Shown here piece by piece: positions 5,805-10,440 of a stretch of DNA of 10,440 bases. Source of the DNA: Acidobacteriota bacterium. Its GTDB lineage: Bacteria > Acidobacteriota > Terriglobia > UBA7540. Each line of letters opens with the position of its first letter. Position 1 is the stretch's first letter. The position numbers and the translations under genes were made by a program. Location of the stretch: positions 1-10,440 of the forward strand of contig PLWR01000246.1 in NCBI GenBank assembly GCA_003165615.1. The letters are read 5' to 3'. The notes under the pieces were generated by a model. It was given only the letters and a program-made list of their open reading frames with translations. It was not told the origin of the DNA and did no database searches.

Positions 5805-6557
5805 TCACATCATATTGCGGTCGTGGGGGGAGCTTTCGCTTGGGGCCTGGGCTTCGAGCCAGTTGCAACCTTTATCCGTGAGGAACCAGAGATTGCGTGT
5901 GGGCGTAGTCCTTTTACCGGCCAAGGCGTGCTCACGCATTCTCTCCAGGCGTTTCACGGTGTCGGGTTCTTCCATCTGGACCTCTTCGGCCAGGCTCCTG
6001 ACCGTGCGATAGGAGTACTGCCCATCGGAGAGCGCCTTCAGAAGGTCCCGGTCGGTATGATCGACGGGAAGGTCCTGAAGTGAAGGTGGACTGGTAATCC
6101 GCGCGGATTCGGGCAGGGGTTCGGTCCGCAGGTCCATTTCTTGTCGAAGCACGGGCTCGGCCTGGCTGGCCCTTTCTTCCGCCAGAGCTGCCCGGGTCTT
6201 GGCTTCCTGGGATTCCCGTTTGGCCTTTTCAACTTCCATCGCCAGCCGCTTGGCTACGGTCTCCGCAAAGGTTCGGGAGAAGACGGCCACCAGCAGGCAA
6301 AAGCTGGCAAAAACGAAATAGTCGAAAGGAATTCCCGATCCATACCGAATGGTCGTGATCTTATCCACTATGTCGCTGGAAATGGTCTTGAGAAAAAGGG
6401 GCGCCAGTAAGGAAGCCACCAGTCCCAGGACGAAGCTCCGCGAGCGCTTGGCGTACTCAGGATCATCCTTGTATAAAAGCAGATAATTGGCCACTCCGCC
6501 CAGCACTCCCGAGCCGATCATGGCCACCAGCAATAGAATAATGTTGTACCTGGTCAT
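5805..6557 (-). CDS. Three-TM membrane protein with coiled coil and winged helix (YEATS-associated type)
   Basis: The 250-residue product has three predicted membrane helices near residues 5-27, 41-58 and 78-97. A charged, Ala/Glu-rich coiled coil follows (about 97-135), then a Pro-rich linker, then a winged-helix-like domain (about 166-236: DRDLLKALSDGQYSYRTVRS, an HTH-like LAEEVQM, and LWFLTDKG as the wing end). The membrane part (GVLGGVANYLLL, APLFLKTISSDIV, FDYFVFASFCLLVAVFS) resembles, from memory, the 'YEATS-like-associating three TM' module described in predicted bacterial conflict/stress systems. The start at 6557 is chosen because GGGGGAG lies 7 bases upstream; a longer in-frame start at 6638 would add a 27-residue low-complexity, non-conserved-looking tail. 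No pYEATS or nucleotide-signalling partner gene is present in this window. Membrane-tethered sensing or protein binding is inferred. Confidence 0.7.
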   Translation of the reverse strand: MTRYNIILLLVAMIGSGVLGGVANYLLLYKDDPEYAKRSRSFVLGLVASLLAPLFLKTISSDIVDKITTIRYGSGIPFDYFVFASFCLLVAVFSRTFAETVAKRLAMEVEKAKRESQEAKTRAALAEERASQAEPVLRQEMDLRTEPLPESARITSPPSLQDLPVDHTDRDLLKALSDGQYSYRTVRSLAEEVQMEEPDTVKRLERMREHALAGKRTTPTRNLWFLTDKGCNWLEAQAPSESSPHDRNMM

Positions 6558-7123
6558 TCCTGTTCTCCCCCCCCCATTCACATGCACTTCACCCGGCGCC
6601 GGGATATCCCTGCTGCCATGTGGTGGTTGCGACTCCACATGCCCGCCGCACTTATCTCATCGACACTTTGTTTCCGGGGATGAAGGAATTTTCAAATCAG
6701 GGGGGAAAAATTCTGAATTACGAATTCTGAATTGGGGGGCCCCAGCCGGGCTGGCCCAGATGGTCGATCCTTGGCGTCGCCAGCCAGAGGATTCTGTCTG
6801 TTTCTTGTTGCTGGTCACTCGTCAGTTGTCACTGCTTTTGTAGTGCGGTCAGCTCCCACAAGTCCCATGGGGAAATCATAGATCTCAAAGAGCAAATTCT
6901 ACGCCAGCCGGCCCAGCCCCGGGAAAGGACGATCGTGGGGTCTGCGTGTATCCGCCAGCCCGCAGATCACTCCTCGTCCTTTCCCCCTAAAATAAGTTAA
7001 GGTTATCATTCTGAGAACTGAAGAATAAGGCAAACTGCGCCTAACTATGATGCGCTTCTCCTCCATGCCGATCAGCACCAGCCCCACCGACGCCACCAGA
7101 CGAACGGATTCCCGGATCGAGCC
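6558..7123. other. 566-base non-coding gap with local repeats
   Basis: No convincing gene is seen. The stretch holds CATGTGG/CCACATG (6617-6623 with 6635-6641) in the leader side of the membrane-protein gene, a short direct repeat of AATTCTGAATT around 6709-6733, an adjacent G/C palindrome (GGGCCCCAGCC...GGCTGGCCC, about 6737-6757), and a strong hairpin at 6921-6985 listed separately. No good promoter for the membrane-protein gene was found by eye. The composition is uneven, consistent with decayed repeats. Confidence 0.5.
6921..6985. repeat. Long hairpin with 12-bp perfect outer stem
   Basis: GGGAAAGGACGA (6921-6932) and TCGTCCTTTCCC (6974-6985) are perfect reverse complements. Inside, TCTGCG (6941-6946) pairs with CGCAGA (6961-6966) around a 14-base loop, and GTG/CAC (6935-6937 with 6968-6970) can bridge the internal loop. 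The result is a rod-like fold of 65 bases. There is no T-run on the exit side of either strand, so it is not a typical intrinsic terminator. It sits about 140 bases past the end of the secreted-protein gene. It could be a structured RNA or a palindromic repeat. Confidence 0.6.
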
Positions 7124-7975
7124 TCAAATCGCGGGTGGTGCCGTTGCGCTCGGGGCCGGTTTTTGCAGACTCTTCATCATTTCCTGGTAAATGGGTGTCG
7201 ACCAGTTCCCTGCTCTCACACGGTCCGTGAACTTCTTGCCGGTCCATATGCGAACATGCGTCTGCGCGTCCTTCGCCTCGACCGTCGCAGTTACTTTCTC
7301 ACCGCCATTGCCCGTCCGCTCGGAAGCCCCGCGAGGCCGCTTGCAATCGATGCGGTCGGCAGTCACATCCTTGACCTTGCATCCCTGGCTCTCCATGGCG
7401 GCCTTCAGGGCGGGCACGACCGTGTCCATTCCGAACGGAATGACTGCGTCCATGTCTTGGCTTCCCGCCGTTGGATTGAGCGGGGCGGTTTTGGAGTCCA
7501 GGACCGCCACGTGTTTGCCGGACTTGGCTTCCAGCGCCGCGATTACGTCATGGTATTCCGACTTATCAAGACGGAGTACTGTTGATTCCCTGGCATCGGC
7601 CTCGTGATAATTTATCGTCAGCCAGTAGCTTTTGGTCTTGGTGCCCATAATAATCGCGCCCGCACCCAGGGAAAGCCCCATCACTGCCGTCCCTTCTTGC
7701 ACGCGGTGACGCGAGGCGAACTCATAGGACATCGTATCGATAGAGGAATACGGAATCTCCATGTCAATCGGTGGTAGCCTCTTGGTCACCTTCTTGCTCT
7801 TGATCAGAATCTTCGAATCCGTAATCGAAAGGTTGACACCGATTTCTATGGGCTGTTTGGCCGATGAATATCGGGTCTTGCTGAAGGTGACGTCTTGAGC
7901 CAGACACGCCGGCACAAAGGCCAGAATCAGCGCTAGAATGAGTATAGGTACTGTGATCTTATAATTACTTGTCAT
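7124..7975 (-). CDS. Secreted protein of unknown function, two domains
   Basis: The 283-residue product has a signal peptide: a Lys-containing start, a hydrophobic core at 8-23, and likely cleavage after ACLA near residue 26. Cys24 in a VPAC context is a poor lipobox, so a lipoprotein is less likely. Residues about 45-155 form a beta-rich stretch (ITDSKILIKSK, MEIPYSSIDTMSY, YWLTINYH, VLRLDKSEYHDVIAALE) with the pattern of a PH-like domain. A small hydrophobic GLSLGAGAIIMG segment (100-111) sits inside it. Residues about 175-270 form a second alpha/beta domain ending NWSTPIYQEMMKSL, which I have seen in acidobacterial exported proteins but cannot name. A Pro/Ala tail closes it. GGGAG about 10 bases upstream supports the ATG at 7975. 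It is flanked by gaps and appears monocistronic. Function is unknown. Confidence 0.8.
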   Translation of the reverse strand: MTSNYKITVPILILALILAFVPACLAQDVTFSKTRYSSAKQPIEIGVNLSITDSKILIKSKKVTKRLPPIDMEIPYSSIDTMSYEFASRHRVQEGTAVMGLSLGAGAIIMGTKTKSYWLTINYHEADARESTVLRLDKSEYHDVIAALEAKSGKHVAVLDSKTAPLNPTAGSQDMDAVIPFGMDTVVPALKAAMESQGCKVKDVTADRIDCKRPRGASERTGNGGEKVTATVEAKDAQTHVRIWTGKKFTDRVRAGNWSTPIYQEMMKSLQKPAPSATAPPAI

Positions 7976-8237
7976 GAGGATTCATCTCCCTTGCGCAATG
8001 GAACATTCCTCCCCGAAGCGGGGGTGCACAGTGTCCGCGGGATCGTTGGAGGCCGATCTGAAAAAATTCTTGCTGGGGCTTTATTGCGGGGCTTCCAGCA
8101 GGTCCATTCGCGGGTAAGCCACCTCTCCCCACATCTTCGTAACTTGAGGAGTGTGCGCAACGCAAGCCGGCAGTGACCGCTTTGCGACAATGCGCTCTCC
8201 CTCTTAGTGTCGCAACCGAACTTGCCCACTTGGCGGA
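7976..8237 (-). promoter_or_regulatory. Long 5' leader of the secreted-protein gene
   Basis: If the promoter at 8238-8266 is used, the transcript carries an untranslated leader of about 255 bases. Small stems are visible: TTGCGACA/TGTCGCAA (one arm near 8208-8215, the other near 8184-8191), TGCTGG/CCAGCA (about 8071-8102) followed by a T-run near 8061-8066, and CCCCGCTTCGGGG near 8014-8026 just ahead of the start region. I do not recognise a known riboswitch. The T-run hairpin could be a weak attenuator. Confidence 0.3.
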
Positions 8238-8266
8238 ATTTTGCTCACCTGGGAAGAGCTTGTCAA
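8238..8266 (-). promoter_or_regulatory. Promoter upstream of the secreted-protein gene
   Basis: On the minus strand a perfect TTGACA (8266-8261) is followed after 17 bases by CAAAAT (8243-8238), which matches the -10 consensus at four of six positions. The expected start is near 8231. It is the best promoter candidate between the aldo/keto-reductase-like gene and the secreted-protein gene. Confidence 0.5.
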
Positions 8267-8393
8267 TCAAAAAAGTATTATGAATTTACTATGTACATTT
8301 TGTCGCTACCCCCTTGGCGGGCACCCATGGTGTCGCCGCGGAGACCCGTTCTGACGGTGGGCATTTCTCAGCGCCCCTGCGGTGAAGGGCCTA

Positions 8394-9308
8394 TCAGGAG
8401 TTCGCGTTCAGGATTTTCCGCACGCGGTCGCAGTTTTCCTTCACCTCGTCTTTGAAGCGGGGGAACATGCCCACGACGATGCAGTCCTGCGGCTTGATGC
8501 TGTCGAGGGCTTCCTTAAAGGCCTTATCGACCCCATCGGGAGTTCGCGACACGCGCCCGGCGGCGAGGATTTTGAACAGGAAGCAGGTCTTGGAAGTCTT
8601 GCGCGCCACCTCGTAGGCGTGGGGAGGATCGGTTTCCAGATAAACTTCGTTGGCGGGCACGGGCAGCACGCCCAGGATGCGGCGAATTTCCTCCGGCGTG
8701 CGGGTGCGATTGTAGGCGCAGAGCATGTAGAAGTCCACATCCCACCCGCGTTCTTCCGCGTATTCCACCACTTCCGGCTTATGGGTTCCGATACCCACGC
8801 GCACTCCCGTCTGGCGGAGCTGTTTGGTGTACTCCTGCACCTGATCCATCTTGCCGTCGCGATAGAGTTTGTCGGTGGCTTCCCCATGATGATAGAGCGC
8901 CATGGCCTTGCTGCGGCGCACGGCGTCCTCCACGGGAGTCATGCCGGGGTCCGTGGCGATCAAGTTCATGTTTCCACCCTTGGAGCGGAAAAGTTCCAGG
9001 TCCTTCAGGGTGTTTTCGTGGTGGGCGTACTGGTAGGCATTGATGCCGTTCTGCTGGCACTGGAAAAGCGTCTGGCAAATGCGGTCGGAGGTGTTCCAAT
9101 CCACCATCAGGCGGTCGAGCAAAGGGTTGAAGTGGGAAAATCCATAAAACTGGTTGCTGCCCATCACCATGCGGCTGATTTCCACACCGCCGAAGCGAAC
9201 CTTGGGAAGCGATGCCGCAGGGGCCGCTTGCCCTTTGGCCAAAGGGCCCACCGCCAATGTGGCTGCCAGTCCGGCAGAAGTTTTGAGAAAGTTACGTCGG
9301 CTGCTCAT
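8394..9308 (-). CDS. Tat-exported aldo/keto-reductase-like TIM-barrel protein, copy 1
   Basis: The 304-residue product begins with a twin-arginine signal (MSSRRNFLKTSAGL, Arg4-Arg5, then an Ala/Leu-rich core), so it should be exported folded. The mature part opens with KVRFGGVEISRMVMGSNQF, like the first strand of aldo/keto reductases, and ends IVVGMFPRFKDEVKENCDRV, like their last helix region. Conserved segments in between include SHFNPLLD, CQQNGIN, YHHGEATD, GVRVGIGTHKPEVVEYAEE, and CAYNRTRTPEEIR. The Asp-Tyr-Lys-His catalytic set of true aldo/keto reductases is not evident, so a different reaction on the same barrel is possible. GAGGTG eight bases before ATG 9308 supports this start. It lies just downstream of a 71%-identical copy, with 129 bases between. 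Substrate unknown. Confidence 0.75.
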   Translation of the reverse strand: MSSRRNFLKTSAGLAATLAVGPLAKGQAAPAASLPKVRFGGVEISRMVMGSNQFYGFSHFNPLLDRLMVDWNTSDRICQTLFQCQQNGINAYQYAHHENTLKDLELFRSKGGNMNLIATDPGMTPVEDAVRRSKAMALYHHGEATDKLYRDGKMDQVQEYTKQLRQTGVRVGIGTHKPEVVEYAEERGWDVDFYMLCAYNRTRTPEEIRRILGVLPVPANEVYLETDPPHAYEVARKTSKTCFLFKILAAGRVSRTPDGVDKAFKEALDSIKPQDCIVVGMFPRFKDEVKENCDRVRKILNANS

Positions 9309-9369
9309 GGTTTCTGCACCTCGCTGAATGTTTGGACACACCTCTGTGAGTCAACTTCCACAGGCTGCT
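9309..9369 (-). promoter_or_regulatory. Duplicated upstream region of copy 1
   Basis: Between the two paralogs the minus strand repeats, nearly base for base, the sequence in front of copy 2: a CTGTGGAAGTTGACTCACAG segment, then GTGTGTCCAAACATTCAGCG and the ribosome-binding site. TTGACT is a good -35 candidate; the -10 at 17 bases (ACATTC) is poor. The CTGTG/CACAG ends make a short palindrome that could be an operator. Conservation in both copies is the main reason to list it. Confidence 0.35.
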
Positions 9370-9437
9370 CACGATGCTCATCTTCGGAGCAAGCAGGGAA
9401 CCAAAGCGGACATGGGCGCACGCGGAGGGATGGCGCC

Positions 9438-10352
9438 TCAGGAGTTAACCTTCAGAATCCGCCGGACGCGGTCGCAGTTTTCCTTGACCTGGTCCTGGAA
9501 GCGGGGAAACATGCCTACCAGGATGCAATCCTGCGGCTTGATGTTGTCGAAAGCGTCCTTAAAAGCTTTGTCGACCTCTTGGGGAGATCGAGCCAGGCGG
9601 CCGGCGGCGAGGATCTTGAACAAAATGCACGTCTTGGAAGTTTGGCGGGCCACCTGGTAGGCGCGGGGAGGATCAGTTTCCAGATAAAGTTCCGAAGCGG
9701 GCACGGGCACCACGCCCAGCAGCTTGCGAATTTCCTCCGGGGTGCGCGTGCGATTGTAAACGCACAGGACGTAGAAATCCACGTCCCATCCGCGCTCTTC
9801 CACGTATTCCACCGCTTCCGGGTTGTGCGCTCCGATCCCCACGCGAACCCCGGTTTGGCGTAGTTTCTTGGTGTACTCCTGCACTTGGTCCATCTGGCCG
9901 GCGCGGAAAAGAGTATCGGTGACTTCCCCGTGGTGGTAGACCGCCCCCGCTCCACTGCTCCGCACCGTTTCTTCCAAGCGGGTTTTGTCGGCATCGACAA
10001 CGATCAACTGCATCTTTCCACCGCGGGCGCGGAACACGTCCATGTACGATTGAGTGTTTCCTTGGGTGGAACACTGATGGGCGTTAATGCCGTTCTGCTG
10101 GCACTGAAGGAGCGTTTGGCAGACACGCTCAGGGGTGTTCCATTCGGCCATGAAGTGGTCGAGCAGAGGATTGAAGTGAGACCACCCGGTAAAGGGGTTG
10201 GTGCCTATCACCAGGCGGCTGATTTCCGCGTCGCCGAAGCGGACCTTGGGAAGTGAAGCTGCCGGCGGGCTCTGCGCTCCGGTTAAAGGGCCCGCTGCCA
10301 AAGACGCTGCCAGTCCGGCAGAAGTCTTGAGGAAATTTCTCCGGTTGCTCAT
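9438..10352 (-). CDS. Tat-exported aldo/keto-reductase-like TIM-barrel protein, copy 2
   Basis: This 304-residue paralog of the next gene downstream has the same length, the same twin-arginine signal (MSNRRNFLKTSAGL) and colinear motifs. By hand alignment about 216 of 304 residues match. Residues 151-250 match at about 82%, while residues 91-140 match at only about 42%: YAHHENTLKDLELF in copy 1 reads CSTQGNTQSYMDVF here, and a different set follows. The two may therefore share a core chemistry but act on different substrates. GAGGGG lies 8 bases before the ATG at 10352. The two genes may be transcribed together or from duplicated promoters. The same family caveats apply as for copy 1. Confidence 0.75.
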   Translation of the reverse strand: MSNRRNFLKTSAGLAASLAAGPLTGAQSPPAASLPKVRFGDAEISRLVIGTNPFTGWSHFNPLLDHFMAEWNTPERVCQTLLQCQQNGINAHQCSTQGNTQSYMDVFRARGGKMQLIVVDADKTRLEETVRSSGAGAVYHHGEVTDTLFRAGQMDQVQEYTKKLRQTGVRVGIGAHNPEAVEYVEERGWDVDFYVLCVYNRTRTPEEIRKLLGVVPVPASELYLETDPPRAYQVARQTSKTCILFKILAAGRLARSPQEVDKAFKDAFDNIKPQDCILVGMFPRFQDQVKENCDRVRRILKVNS

Positions 10353-10413
10353 GGTTTCTGCCCCTCGCTGAATGTTTGGACACACCGCTGTGAGTCAACT
10401 TCCACAGGCACCT
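10353..10413 (-). promoter_or_regulatory. Upstream region of copy 2, repeated before copy 1
   Basis: This is the same block as at 9309-9369, displaced by 1,044 bases, with TTGACT and the CTGTG/CACAG palindrome retained and only a few substitutions. It shows that the duplicated unit included the control region. The sequence further upstream (10414-10440) is AT-richer and has no visible gene. Confidence 0.35.
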
Positions 10414-10440
10414 CACCAGGGTAAATTTGTTCTAAGAGAT

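Noticed and set aside
6899..7096. A 65-codon minus-strand frame covering the hairpin at 6921-6985
   Set aside because: No domain, no convincing ribosome-binding site, and it overlaps a strong palindrome; more likely chance.
8382..9863. A 493-codon plus-strand open frame running across both aldo/keto-reductase-like copies
   Set aside because: It is antisense to two clear Tat-signal genes, its product has no recognisable motif, and its length is explained by GC-rich codon bias and the duplication period of 1,044 bases being divisible by three.

Overview
The window looks like chromosomal DNA of an Acidobacteriota member, probably Terriglobia/Koribacter-like. This is inferred from moderately high GC, the style of the secreted and Tat-exported proteins, and the palindromic intergenic repeats; no marker gene is present to prove it. 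It holds eight main protein genes, a very short regulatory open reading frame, and several repeat elements. No rRNA, tRNA, CRISPR array or transposase was seen.

Left part, minus strand (about 1-4360), is a sulfur-assimilation block. A promoter at 4323-4351 (TTGACT, 17 bp, TATCCT) should start transcription only a few bases before a 25-codon reading frame (4310-4233) that contains three consecutive Cys codons. An intrinsic-terminator hairpin with a U-tract (4201-4159) follows. The stretch between them can pair with the 5' arm of that terminator. Next comes a 763-residue siroheme nitrite/sulfite reductase-like protein with a C-terminal HEPN-like helical domain (4144-1853). This is the architecture of a ribosome-mediated, cysteine-responsive transcription attenuator, and it argues that the enzyme is an assimilatory sulfite reductase. 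A conserved protein of unknown function (1735-1133) follows in the same direction. A palindromic repeat lies between the two and supplies the last ten codons and stop of the reductase. Further left, a HemX/CcsA-type cytochrome c assembly membrane protein (984-154) has its own extended -10 promoter.

Middle part (about 4366-5753): a repeat of dRS3-like palindromes with short terminal inverted repeats separates the attenuator promoter from a divergent plus-strand pair, a phosphinothricin-acetyltransferase-like GNAT enzyme and an NADPH-dependent FMN reductase. The reductase appears to carry a one-base deletion just after its natural start.

Right part (about 5805-10440), all minus strand: a three-helix membrane protein with a coiled coil and winged helix (YEATS-associated three-TM type); a long non-coding gap with a strong hairpin; a secreted two-domain protein of unknown function with a long predicted leader; and a tandem duplication (unit about 1,044 bp, including the upstream region) of a Tat-exported aldo/keto-reductase-like protein.

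The most notable item is the polycysteine leader-peptide attenuator ahead of the sulfite reductase. A similar logic (nearly leaderless poly-Cys short ORFs) is described in mycobacteria; here it appears in an unrelated, probably acidobacterial, setting.
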